Shown here in pieces: positions 39,101 through 58,803 of a stretch of DNA of 64,000 nt. The position numbers and the translations under genes are program-made. The stretch comes from Lagopus muta (lineage: Eukaryota > Chordata > Aves > Galliformes > Phasianidae): assembly GCF_023343835.1 (NCBI RefSeq), contig NC_064433.1, forward strand, positions 66,300,032 to 66,364,031. Direction: 5' to 3'. The notes beneath the pieces were generated by a model. It was given only the letters and a program-made list of their open reading frames with translations, had not been told where the DNA came from and ran no database searches. Within the stretch, counting starts at the first letter, position 1; every line of letters starts with the position of its first letter.

Positions 39101-40484
39101 TCTTCTTCTCCCTTCTTCCTTATTTTCTCAGTGCCCAGTTACACATGTTCCAGTTTTGATTACACAAGATAAACTTTCTTGCCCTCACTTTTCACTGTGC
39201 GATTTTTATTTTCATCCGGCTCCCTCACATTTCAACTGGAGTTAGGGAGATCTCTAATTCATTTTCTTCAGACTCAACCTGAAGTACCGTGTGGACAACT
39301 TAACTCATTCCATCAGGGCACTTTTTGCAATGCCAAACAGCGTAACAAAGTAAAGTAGGTCACAGCCAGATAGCCCTGTAAAGGCAGCAGGGAGCTGTAC
39401 TGCTGCCCAGAAAAGAAGGCTTCACACTCCCCACGCATCCTCACCATCTCTCCCCAGTTGGCACCAGCATATGTTTGGCTTCTTGGTGAGCCAGAGGGAA
39501 TTAATCCAGTAAGCACTAACCTGGAAAAACACCTATCAAAAAATCAACAAAACCTTCAATTGGCAGTGACAAAAACAACAAAAGCAGCCCACAGCATCAG
39601 ACAGGAAGAGCTGGGCTCTATGCCTGGTCACTTATTTAGGAGGATTCTGGAATCTAATATTCTGTTTTACTCTTAACAGTTAATGATGTGTGATAAGGTA
39701 TTTAAAATGTAGGGCCTGTGATATGATCCCCTAGATTGTGAATGGAGTTTTGTTCCTCTCTAAAGCAGTAACCACAGCAACCAATCTAAGGAACGGTAAA
39801 TGTGACGTGAGATGACTTTCCTCCGACCTTTCTCTTGCTTCACGTTGGGACAGCTGTATTGAAATTTGGGTACGCAATTTGCCAGTGTTGCTGAGCATGG
39901 AAGAAAGAAAGGATAAGAAATAGCAAACATTTTCTCCTAATTTTGTAACACTATTTCTTTGTAGCTGTCAAAGGAAAAAGCAGAGTCAGAACACTAAATT
40001 GTGCACAATTAAAAAAAAAAAAGAAGAAAAAGAAGAAAAAAAGGAGAAAAAAAGCTTTAAAGTGCTGTATTGGGATATGGTATAATAGTCAGAGATACTG
40101 TGATGTGGGTTGTGGCTCCTGTTGCAGGAGCAGGAGGAGTTGTCATCGTGTCACTGCATCAGGTTACATTCCCTGTTCTTCCCAAAGCATTTGTGTGTAA
40201 CTTCAGACGTGCCGTTGTCTCACCAGGATTTATTCAACTGCAAAATTTTAGCTGAATACAGCTGCAGGGCAAAAGCCATACTGCACAAAAATCACATACC
40301 ACAGTTTGAGTAAATTTGCCCCCACATAAAATCACATAAAACGCTTTAGTTATGCACAACTCCCTGCTTGCAGTGAATCCTCTTAAAATTTCTCCTAGCT
40401 AAGTCTATGGCTCTGTGAAATAGAGAAAGCTTCTCCACCTTATCAGCTAATTGTGAAGGAAAACTCATGTGAAGGTCACTGTGT
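33166..40484. other. Long intergenic stretch, no gene recognised
   Basis: About 7.3 kb of AT-rich unique sequence. No exon or repeat family was recognised apart from the purine-rich tract annotated separately. ORFs are below 110 codons and overlap on both strands. Confidence 0.5.
40009..40053 (+). repeat. A/G-only microsatellite-like tract
   Basis: About 45 bases made only of A and G, in GAAGAAAAA-type units after an A-rich run. Simple low-complexity sequence. Confidence 0.85.
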
Positions 40485-41101
40485 TCATGAACAGAGCAAG
40501 CAATACCCTGGGCTACATTAAAAGAGAGGTGACGAGCAGGGCATGGAAGGTGATTATCGCCTTCTCCTCTGCTCTCATGATCTCCATTTGGAATGCTGTG
40601 TCAAGATCTGTGACCTCCAGTGCAAGAAAGAGCTAGAGCTGTTGAAGTGGGTCCAGAGGAGGACCTGAGGATGCTCAGAGAGCTGGAGCACCTCTGCTGT
40701 AAAGAAAGGTTGAGGGAGTTAAACTTGTTTAGCTTAGAACAGAAGGCTCTGACAAGACCTCATTACAGCCTTCCATTACATGAGATGAGCTACAAGCAGG
40801 AGGTAGAGTGACATTTTACAGTCTAATTGTGATCAGATAAAGGGAAATGGCTTTAAAATAAAAGAGAGGTGATTTAGGTTAGATGTTAGGAAGAAATTCT
40901 GTACTCAAAGGGCAGTGAGGCACTGAACAGACTATCTAGGGAAGCTGTGGATGCCTCATCCCTGGAGGTGCTCAGCATCAGGTTGGATGGGGCTCTGGGC
41001 AGCCTGATCTGGTGGGTGGCAGCCCTGCCTGCAGCACAGGGTTGGGACTGGATGATCTTTAAGGTCTTTTCCAGCCCAAACCATTCTGTGATTCTGATTC
41101 T
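40485..41101 (+). mobile_element. CR1 LINE 3' fragment, sense orientation
   Basis: Sense-strand CR1 ending about 0.35 kb before the LDHB promoter. It starts in an AMNRASNTLGYIKREV-like block (ATACCCTGGGCTACATTAAA near 40,504) and continues through LEHLCCKERLRELNLFSLEQ (40,680-40,740). It ends with GATGATCTTTAAGGTCTTTT, CCATTCTGTGATTCTGATTC. Frameshifts are present. Confidence 0.92.
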
Positions 41102-41449
41102 ACCATTTACATGTGAAAAGCCAGAAGCAGGACAACAGCCATCTTGCAACCCGGGTGCCTACAGCACTGTCAACACAGTGCTCCCTGGAATCCAGTACTG
41201 CACTGCACTGCTCCCGGCTTTACTGCAGGCACCCTTGGGCTGATAGCCAACAAAATCATTCCAACCACCTGAATGCGGAAGGAGGAAGAAAGAGGGGAGG
41301 TGGGGGGTGGAGGGAGAGAGGAGGGGAGGTAGTGTTCTCTTTTTTTGTGAGGCTGCTAGCAGCTGCACGGCATAGCGATGCTACAGGCCGTGCTGACCGG
41401 TTTCCTGCTCTCCTTATCCTGCAAACAATGCCTGGCTGCTGTGGGCCCA
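41102..41449. other. LDHB upstream flank between CR1 and promoter
   Basis: Short spacer between the CR1 and the CpG-rich promoter, dominated by the polypurine tract annotated separately. No gene was seen. Confidence 0.5.
41277..41331 (+). repeat. Polypurine (G/A) tract upstream of LDHB
   Basis: About 55 bases almost purely G and A, with only a few T, reading like GGAGGTGGGGGGTGGAGGG and GAGAGAGGAGGGGAGG. It has several G runs of three or more. Such tracts can form triplex or quadruplex structures; whether this one does is unknown. Confidence 0.8.
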
Positions 41450-41495
41450 CGTTGCAATAACCCTCACTGCGCAAACTTTTCGTTGCAATAACCCT
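41450..41495 (+). promoter_or_regulatory. Paired 15-bp direct repeat at LDHB promoter edge
   Basis: CGTTGCAATAACCCT occurs twice without mismatch, at 41,450-41,464 and 41,481-41,495. The copies are offset by 31 bp, about three helical turns. Each contains TTGCAAT, a C/EBP-like half-site, and a further TGCGCAAA lies between them at about 41,468. Its position just upstream of the GC-rich promoter suggests a regulatory element, but this is inference. Confidence 0.45.
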
Positions 41496-41759
41496 TTTCT
41501 GAGGATAGCCCTCACTTCAGGGATCCCCGACAGCCACACCAGAAGGGCCTCCATCCCGACCGCGACACGTTCTCGCAGAGGACGTGGCGGGGGACCGGGG
41601 GGAGGAGGACGAGGGCGGACAGGCGTCACTGCCGAGCCTCCATCCTCAACGCGGATTGAACGCGGCAGCCGCCGCCTCCCATTGACGCTGCGCCCGCCCT
41701 AAGGGCTCGGTGAGGGGCTCCTCCACCCAACCCAGCCCGCCCCTTCCGCTGCAGAGCGC

Positions 41760-41824
41760 AGATTGCCCGAGCTCCGCCGGAGTCGCAGCGCTGTTCCCGT
41801 TTCTCCTTTTTCCGCACCGAACCG
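41760..41824 (+). other. LDHB: Probable LDHB noncoding first exon
   Basis: The coding start sits 6 bases after a good splice acceptor (TTTCTTGTAG at 42,083), so an upstream noncoding exon is required. The best-placed donor is CCGAACCG followed by GTGGGT at 41,825, giving a 259-bp intron. An alternative is GAGCG followed by GTAAGGT at 42,008, which would leave an unusually short 76-bp intron. The 5' boundary is a guess. Confidence 0.4.
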
Positions 41825-42089
41825 GTGGGTAGCGGGAGAGCGAGGTTTTCTCTGCGGTGAGGGAGGTGTTGGTGGCGGTTCGCTTCCCCTCCCCCCGAGG
41901 GTGGGTGGTGGGGTCCTCGTGGTCCGGGGGAGGCTGTGGGCTGTGCTGGTGGGAAGGCTCTGCGTTTCGCGCTGCCGCAGCGGCCCCCAGCCCCGCGGGA
42001 GCGAGCGGTAAGGTGCGGGGAGCGCGGGCGGGTGTTGGAATGTGGCCGCATTAAACTGTGCCTCCTTCAACCCTTTCTTGTAGGACGTT

Positions 42090-51353
<9,264 letters not shown>

Positions 51354-51540
51354 CTCCCGTGTTAGATCGCAGCAGTAGAAAAACAGTGTGTACAAATGTG
51401 GGCTCTCTACTCGCTATCCATCTCTATGGTTAACATTAATGCTCTTCCAGACTGAGCTTTTGTCCACAGTAGCTAAGCATAAGCTTGCTGTAACGCACAG
51501 ACCTTAAGAACAAATAAAGCAACTTTAAGGCATGTTTTGG
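51354..51540 (+). other. LDHB: LDHB 3' UTR
   Basis: Short 3' UTR of about 190 bases ending shortly after the AATAAA at 51,513. The 3' boundary is estimated from the usual 10-30 base spacing and the GT-rich TTTTGGTGTC just downstream. Confidence 0.8.
51513..51518 (+). terminator. LDHB: LDHB polyadenylation signal
   Basis: A canonical AATAAA 160 bases after the stop codon, with a GT-rich element (TGTTTTGGTGT) about 20 bases downstream. It is the first such hexamer after the stop. Confidence 0.9.
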
Positions 51541-52074
51541 TGTCCTAGTGACTTATTTCTGGTGTTTATAGCTTATCCTGACCATAGTGTTCACCATTAG
51601 TATCTGCCACCTGATATATGACAGTGAAGACACATGTATTTTGTAACATAAAGTTAGTAAAAATGTAGTAATTACCTGTGGAGGGACTGCAATAATACAA
51701 TCTTATTGGAAATAATTTCTGTACAGTAGAAAACTTGAAATCCAGATGCTGACTTAAGCTCCTGGGAATTGAAACTTTTCTGGTATTTTAACTGTTGGGT
51801 AAAATAAATTGATCTGTAGGTCTGGAAACCTGCTATGAAAAATATTTCTGTAGATATCCTGAAGTTTTATTACCTAAATTGATGTTTTCTACTCTATAGA
51901 GTAGATACTAACTATAAAATAATGAAAAGAGTAAGTTGCTGAGAATGACACTACTTCATTTGCTCTCGCTTTGACCAATATATCTCAAAAATGAATGGTG
52001 TAGGGACTTAAAAATAAATAAATAAAAATTTTTAAAAAAATGGAGGAGGCTCATTGATGCAATTCCTCACTGTT
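51541..52074. other. LDHB downstream flank
   Basis: AT-rich sequence without a recognised gene. An A/T-only stretch lies at about 52,010-52,040. Confidence 0.5.
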
Positions 52075-52395
52075 CTGTTGTTGCTGTTGCCAGAGAGGAG
52101 ATCAGTGTCTGCTTCACTGCACCCCTTGTGATGAAGCTGTAGGTCAAGAGGCCTCTCTCCTCTGTGCTAACAAACTAGGGGAACTCAGGTGCTCTCATAT
52201 CTTTCCTCCAGGTGCTTCACAACCTTTATATTTCTCCTTCGGACACTCTAATGTTACGTCCTTAAGTTGTGGCACTGACAACACACATGAGACTTGAGGT
52301 GAGGCTGCACTCCGTGGAGAGCCAGGCAATTTCTTCTCTTGGTTGGTTAGCCGTGTTGTGCTGTTCATTTGGCCCTTTTGACTGCCAGGACAGTT
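52075..52395 (-). mobile_element. Old CR1 fragment downstream of LDHB, antisense
   Basis: Diverged minus-strand CR1, matching the C-terminal coding part of another subfamily. Blocks are GCCAGAGAGGAGATCAGTGT, CACCCCTTGTGATGAAGCTG, CTCCAGGTGCTTCACAACCT, CGGACACTCTAATGTTACGT, TTGAGGTGAGGCTGCACTCC and ACTGCCAGGACAG. Their order agrees with CR1 thumb and C-terminal sequence in reverse. The 3' UTR is missing, so this is an internal remnant. Confidence 0.75.
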
Positions 52396-53489
52396 GTGTT
52401 CAGAAAGGTAAAACTCAGGCTTAATACTAAATTGCTTGTCTGAGGCTTAGGAGGCAGTTGTGTTTTATTATGTGATGTTAGACTCTGTCCTTTGGCATTG
52501 AGAGTTTTGTAAATGTGTGGTGGGGAAGGTCTTTCCCTTACTCGTTTTTCCTCTTTAATTTTTGAAGTGAGAATCAAGGTTACATTTTTGGCTGCTTAGT
52601 GATCTCCTTTGATGCCTAAAAGGAAAATCCATAAAAACTGAATGCATTTGAGTATTAAAATCCACAGCATGTTCAGTAGGTTAAGTGCATAGATCCTTCT
52701 CCACTTTGTTCATACTTGTACTGTTTTTGGTCAATGATATAAAATTCAAAAATATGTTGTGGAATTTAACTTTTTTAGGATTATTAAGGCTGGTATGTGT
52801 GAAGAGGCATCAGCTGTCTTAGAGGACAAAGAGTGGGCAGTTTTCCTTTCTGTCTGTGAATCTTGATTATTCTTGAAGTTCTCAGCCATAAAACAGATTT
52901 TTGTCCCTGACTAAATCAGCATGCAATCCTCACTCATCAAAGAGCAGGGTCTTACTTTGTGTTCTGAGATCAGCAAACTGATACCTCAGGTTGTGATGCC
53001 TTGAAATTAACACAGGAATCATTGCCTGTGCTGGGAAGCTGTTGTCACCCTAGTGACTGTCTGTTCAAAACTCTCTGTATCCACATGTTGCGTTCTTTTT
53101 TTTTTAAGTGACCATAAATTCAACATTAACACAGCATCTTTTGTGCCTTGTCGGAGAGCTAAAGACTGTCCCTATCACAAGAAGGTGCAGCCTGTGACAA
53201 GATAGAGTGGCTGTATATAAACAAGAAAGGTAATTGAAAGAATGAGGAAATCTCATCAGTCTGCAAGATGAGCAGTTCTTGAACTGTCAGAACACCCTGA
53301 CTACTTATTTCTACTTCCAGGGAAATGATGTCACAAAGGAATATTCTAAGAAATAACAATAAAGTGGCCTTGTGTGCATAATGGGTGGGGATTGGTTCAA
53401 AATTGTTAAACATCAACAACTATCTCAGTCTAGGAAATTTTCAGATTTTATTAATAAACTCTTCAGATTATTTTTGGCATTACTGATAT

Positions 53490-53680
53490 TTGTAAGTAGT
53501 ATGCAAGTACATTAATAACTATAATTGTTTTTTGTTAGGATTCTTATCACATAAGATCCTCATAGCAGTTGGATGGCTATAGAATAGCTTTCCCATGCAT
53601 GCTTCCACAATAGCAGCCTATTGCTTTCTGTTCGTCTGGAGTTCGTCTGTAATATAAACTTGCACAGCAAACATAAAAAT
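53490..53680 (+). repeat. Degenerate direct repeat, copy 1
   Basis: Pairs with 54,300-54,500. Shared blocks, in order, are TAAGTAGTATGCA, TTGTTTTTTGTTAGGA, CTTATCACATAAG, GGCTATAGAATAGCTT, CATGCATGCTTCCA and TTGCTTTCTGTTCG. The copies are roughly 820 bp apart. The family is not identified. Confidence 0.65.
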
Positions 53681-54299
53681 TCCTTAATGACTATACTGCC
53701 TTAGTTTTCACCTAACAGATACTTGTGGCTTTTGTACATAGCAGACTCCTTATCTTGTCTGTGTTTTGCTTTTACAGCCCTATAGATACATGAACTTTGC
53801 TCCTGTCAAAGGCAATGCAGGTCTTTAAACACATTCCTATGTATCAAGAGGTACCTTGGCCTAAGAGAAAACATCATGGTGCTGTTGGACTTTATGTTGA
53901 AATAAGCAAGAAAAGCCAGCACACAGAAGCAGAACACTTCAGAAAGCACTAAGGACAGCTTGCTTGACTCTCACGAGGTAAGAGCACTAAGGTAGTTTTG
54001 ACTGCTGTAAGGACCTAACCCTCCTGTATTTGTAGGTTTATAGCTAGAGTACGGAACAGAAAGTCAGTCTGACTGCTCTGCAAGCGTCAGACAAGAGATG
54101 AGGAAATACCATTGGAAAATAGAGAGAGGAGGGATATTACTGGCATGGTGATAACAAAAGGCCAGAATGTCATCCTCCACGTTACACTTAACCTCGAATA
54201 TATGCTTATTACCACTGTATTTGTAACATAGATTTATAAATAAAATAAATGCTAAGGAGAAAGAGCTTGAATTTTTCTATCTGCGCATTCAAACCTTTG

Positions 54300-54500
54300 A
54301 GGTAAGTGGGTATGCATACATCAACTATACTGCAATTAGTTTTTTGTTAGGAGGCTTGTCACATAGTCTTGTATCTTCACTACAGTTGCTGTAGAATAGC
54401 TTCTTCATGTATGCTTACAGAACAGCAAGCAAACTATCACCTTCTGTTACTCGAATATCCTTTGCATCCTTGGTTTATTTGTAAGTCTGTATAGCAAGAA
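54300..54500 (+). repeat. Degenerate direct repeat, copy 2
   Basis: Second copy of the repeat above, with GGTAAGTGGGTATGCA, TTAGTTTTTTGTTAGGA, CTTGTCACATAG, TTGCTGTAGAATAGCTT, CATGTATGCTTACA and ACCTTCTGTTACTCG in the same order, differing by substitutions and small indels. Confidence 0.65.
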
Positions 54501-56011
54501 ACTGTGCAAGCTTAGTAAAGCTGATGTTTGTGGTAATCAGCCATCACTTAAGCAAGAGGTGGGCTTGTTCTGAGTTTACCTGCAGTGCTCCATTAGCTTC
54601 TCCTTTAGTAGTCAGAGGACAAAAAGAGGTCAGAGAGTTGGTGGCAGGATTAAACAGTAGAATGGTGTTCAACAGAACATATAGGTAGGTACAGAGTTTT
54701 TTCCTAGACTGGTAGTGTTTACGTGACTTTCATAGAATCTAACTTAGAACTGTATTTTGTGGTAAGTAGGTGACTTGTGTCCTCAATTCCTCATCAAATT
54801 GCTGTTATCACTGTGTTGATACAACTCACATCAGCCTTATGCAGCAACTAAATGGTACTTACTTCAATTTACAGATATAAATCATTACAATTATGTTGCA
54901 CATTCTCAGTGGTATATAACCACAGAACTTTCACTAGTGTCAGTGTGATTAAGAGCCCCAAAATATTTAAGAGCCCCATCCATATACTGTGGTCTAGAAT
55001 GACACACTGCCATAGCGTAACAAGGCCTCTCAGGACAACATCTGATTTTTGGTATTTCTTTATCTATGAGTAGTTCTCCTTTAATTCATGTCTCTGAGCA
55101 CAACCTTAAGTAAGTCAAAACTTTCAAAGCTTTCCAGAGATTACAATAGTTAGGGTCTTTCTAAAACCCACACCAACCATAGTGATGTACTCCATTTGTA
55201 TAAATGATTTCCTGTGATGCCATTGCTTTGTGAGTCATTCTATGCAAGCAAAAGAGTCATGCAAATCATTAACTTCAATGGTCTACTGGAGAGGTCAGAC
55301 TCACAAGGCTTGGATTTGTTCAGTGTCTGAAATGAGTAATTTACCTGCAAACATGAGCAACAATGCACAATATGGCCCAGGTACTGGATGTGCAAACTAT
55401 GATTTCTATGCAAATATTTTCTCCATTATGCTCTCCTCTGTAAGAGCTCTTCAAACCCTACTTAGTTGTGTTTACACACTCAACATCTGAGGTAAAAAAA
55501 AAAAAAAAAATAAAATCCAGAAAATCTTCAAAACAAAGTGAAGGTGGCACCTATCAGCAGCAATTTCTGGAAGGTAATACCTGTAATTCTTGCATAGTGG
55601 GATGTACTAAATGCAAATGCAAAGGGAATAAAAAAGACATTTTTTTCTGAAGTACATTTTCTATCTGCGCTGCCAGTTCCACATTTCAGGCAATGATACA
55701 GGAGTGCTATGATTTCCAAAGCCTCTGTTCATTCAGCCATCTCCAGTGGCGTCACTGGGAATGTGTAGACACGAGCAGTACACCTTAGAATTATATCAAA
55801 CTCATTTTCCTACCCACATATGACAGTAGAGTAGTCCCTGATACACTCAGACTGAAGATCAGTCTGGGAGACTATTTGTTGTTGAGCTTCTGTTCATTAT
55901 ACATTTGTTTTTTTCCAGTGGTGAATGGTCTTGCATTAGAAGGAAATAAGCATTTTTTAAAATGACTTCTGTATTGTGCTGATTCTGAATGCTCTGGTGT
56001 GTATATATGTG

Positions 56012-56031
56012 TATATATATATATATATATT
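56012..56031 (+). repeat. TA dinucleotide microsatellite
   Basis: About nine and a half TA units, preceded by interrupted TGTATATATG repeats from 55,997. Confidence 0.9.
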
Positions 56032-56871
56032 TTAAGATAAGAGTCAGAAGAATAAACAGAAACAAATCTTTGGACATTTCAAAGCATTCAAAGTCAATAG
56101 TGTGGATCTTAAAGAGACAAAAAAGAAGACCATACTCATGGATAGTGCCTATATTCCATTAAGAAGAATTTATGTTCATGAGGATCATTGAATGTGGTTA
56201 AATTTCAACAAGTATCTTAATTCTGATCATGGCACAGCCTTTTTTTTTTTTCTTCTTTTCTCTAATGAAGTCCTTACTATGCCATAGCTGAATGAATGGA
56301 AAGGCCTCATTCAGCACCACATCTCTGAGTTTGCAGAACAGTCTTTCAAAGCACAGAAAGCTGGACAAGCCACTGTTTGCAGACAGAGAAGTAAAATAAT
56401 GCACTACTGCCTACTTGAGAAGATACAGATAAGCTCTGTGAAACCGAGCTGCTAGCTGTGATAACAATTCTTTCAATGTCACACAAGATAAAAGAGTAAG
56501 AATTCAGAACTACCCGGAGCTGTGTTTGTACATCTGTGAAAGTATTTGTGTCTTTGTCCATGAGTTTGCATCCTAGATGGGAGCACAACACCCTGTACAG
56601 TAGAGAGCTCACTTTATTAAATATCCTCTCATTGCTCTTCTTTTCCCTTCTTCCCTGTGCAACTCAGCCTGAGGGAAGGGCTTTTCTTCCAGGCAAAGGT
56701 CCCCCATTTTGCTGGTTGTGTTGTGTTGTGAAGTTGTGTTGTGATTCTGTTTCCACGGTGTTTATAAAACTAAGGTTTGTCATGAACAAAGATTTAGTCA
56801 GAAGAATTAAACGGCCTTTTGTCAAAAGCAAAACAACACAGTAGACACTGGAGAACTCCTGTTAATACCAT

Positions 56872-56889
56872 CAGTGCCACCTACTGCTC
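56872..56889 (-). promoter_or_regulatory. Possible CTCF-binding motif
   Basis: The minus strand reads GAGCAGTAGGTGGCACTG. Its core GCAGTAGGTGGCAC agrees with CCASYAGRKGGCRS at all positions except the first. It has the same orientation as the stronger site at 59.09 kb. This is a motif match only. Confidence 0.5.
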
Positions 56890-57639
56890 GATTTCCAGAG
56901 TACAGCTTGTGCAAATAACTAATGCTACAAACCTGTAAAATTTGGCCCCATGTTTATGAACATTTTTAATATCTACATATAATTTATTTCTACAGCTGAC
57001 CCAGGTGCACTTTTCTCATTATAAATTCAGTCAATAAACAGTATTGACTATTTCTTCCCCAACATGCTCTTTCTTACAGCCAGAGAGGCTGAAGTTGATT
57101 CTCCAACTTTCTTGAGGTGGTTCTACAGGAGGGACTGAGGGGTCCCAAACAGAAGGAGTTAGATTAAAGCCAGTAGAGATGACCACATCCTGGAATGTAA
57201 CAGTTTCGAAAAGAGCTTTATATGGGGCAGTGTGCTCCTATCTGCCTATTATCCCTGCCTGTCAATATCCAGAGAACTGTAGGAAATTTAAAAACAAAAC
57301 AAAACACACACTGTGCCATTTCTCTTCAGAGACTTTTCAGACACAGCCTTCTCATTGTCCGAGATCTTGCAAGTGAGAATAGTTCAAGTCCACAAGCTGA
57401 GAACTTGGTGCAACCACCTATGATGCCAGGTCAGACTGAGCCATGTTGTATAATGCATTACCTGAGGGTGTTTGTGTACTTTGGTGATAACAGTAATGTG
57501 GGAACATAAAGACTGGACTCAAAACCAGTTTCAGTTTTGTGGAAAGTATTTTTATAAACTACTGTTTTGTGTAGGTTTCCATTTTTCCAATTCAGCAGTT
57601 GTCCTTTCTGTTATATTACAGAAGAAGAAAAAAAATCTA

Positions 57640-58375
57640 CAAGTATTGTACTTGGGTAAGGGCAACCCTAGATATATGTGCAGACTGGGAGAAGAACTTC
57701 TTGAGAGTAACCCTGCTGAGAAGGATTTAGGAGTCCTGATAGATGAAAACGTTAACATGAGCCAGCAGGGTGCGCTTGCAGCCCAGAAGTACAACGATAT
57801 CCTGGGTTACATTAGAAGAGGAAGTGCCAGCAGGGAACTGTCCCTGTCTGCCTTCTTGACACCTATCTGGAGTATTGTGTCCAGGCTTGGGATCCCCAGT
57901 ACAGGAAAGATGTGGAGCTTTTGGAGAAACTCCAGAGGAGGACCAGGAAGATGATCAGAAGGCTGGAGCATCTCTCCTATGAAGACAGGCTGAGGGAGAT
58001 GGGCTTGTTCAGTCTGGAGAAGAGAGGGCTCTGAAGAGACCTCATTACAGCCTTGCAGTCTTTAAAGGAAGATTATAAACAGGAGGGAAATCAACTTTTT
58101 ACACAGGTGAATATCAATAGGACAAGGGGAAATGTTTTTAAATTAAAGGAGAGGAGATTTAGACTAGATGGCAGGGGAAAGGTTTACACAGGGTGGTGAG
58201 GCAGTGACACAGGCTGTCCAGAGAAGTTGTGGGTGCCCCATCCCTGGAGGTGTTCAGGATCAGGTAGGATAAGGTCCTGGGTGGCCTGATCTAGTGGGTG
58301 GCAACCCTGCCCACAGCTGGGGATAGGAACCAGGTGGGCTTTAAGGTCCCTTGCAGTCCAAGCTATTCTAAGCTT
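57640..58375 (+). mobile_element. CR1 LINE 3' region, sense orientation
   Basis: Sense CR1 beginning in the ORF2 C-terminal part: [40 protein letters not shown] and [14 protein letters not shown] in one frame at 57,645-57,840. Further blocks follow after frame changes, including GAGCATCTCTCCTATGAAGA near 57,966. The 3' end is GTGGGCTTTAAGGTCCCTTG, AGCTATTCTAAGC near 58,370. It is inactive. Confidence 0.92.
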
Positions 58376-58624
58376 AGTGACTTCCTATCTCTACAACAAA
58401 AAATGGCACATTCTTCTAGTGTTAGCACTGTCCCCTTTTCACTACTTGCCTCTCAATGCACTTTGCATGGAGGATAGACAGTGACTTTTTTCCTTTCTGC
58501 TCTTGGAACTGCACCCCCACTGCATATGCTGTAGATTTGCCCATTCTTACTAACAGAATATAACCTTGCTCCTGGAGAGCTGTTTTCTTTCTGTAGGATC
58601 ACAGGTACCAGCATTAAAGAACTT

Positions 58625-58803
58625 CTAAAGAACTTCTCTATTGTGAGGGTTATGGAGCACAGGCACAGGCTGCCTAAAGAGGTGGTGGAGTCTCTAGAGA
58701 TATTTAAAACCTGCCTGGATGTCTACCTGTGCAACCTGCATTAGCAGGGGGTTGGACTTGATGATCTCTAGAGAACCCTTCCTACCCCTGCAATTCTGTG
58801 ATG
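58625..58803 (+). mobile_element. Second CR1 3' end, sense orientation
   Basis: Independent CR1 3' UTR fragment 250 bp after the previous one. Blocks are GCACAGGCTGCCTAAAGAGG, GGTGGTGGAGTCTCTAGAGA, TTAAAACCTGCCTGGATGT, GGGGGTTGGACTTGATGATC and CTGCAATTCTGTGATGCTC. Its sequence differs from the upstream CR1 3' end, so it is another subfamily rather than a tandem duplicate. Confidence 0.88.

Larger units (their letters stand above)
52396..57639. other. Intergenic between LDHB and GYS2, no gene recognised
   Basis: About 5.2 kb of AT-rich sequence. It holds the degenerate direct duplication, a TA microsatellite and a CTCF-like site, annotated separately. ORFs are about 100 codons or less with no recognisable domain. 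Confidence 0.5.
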
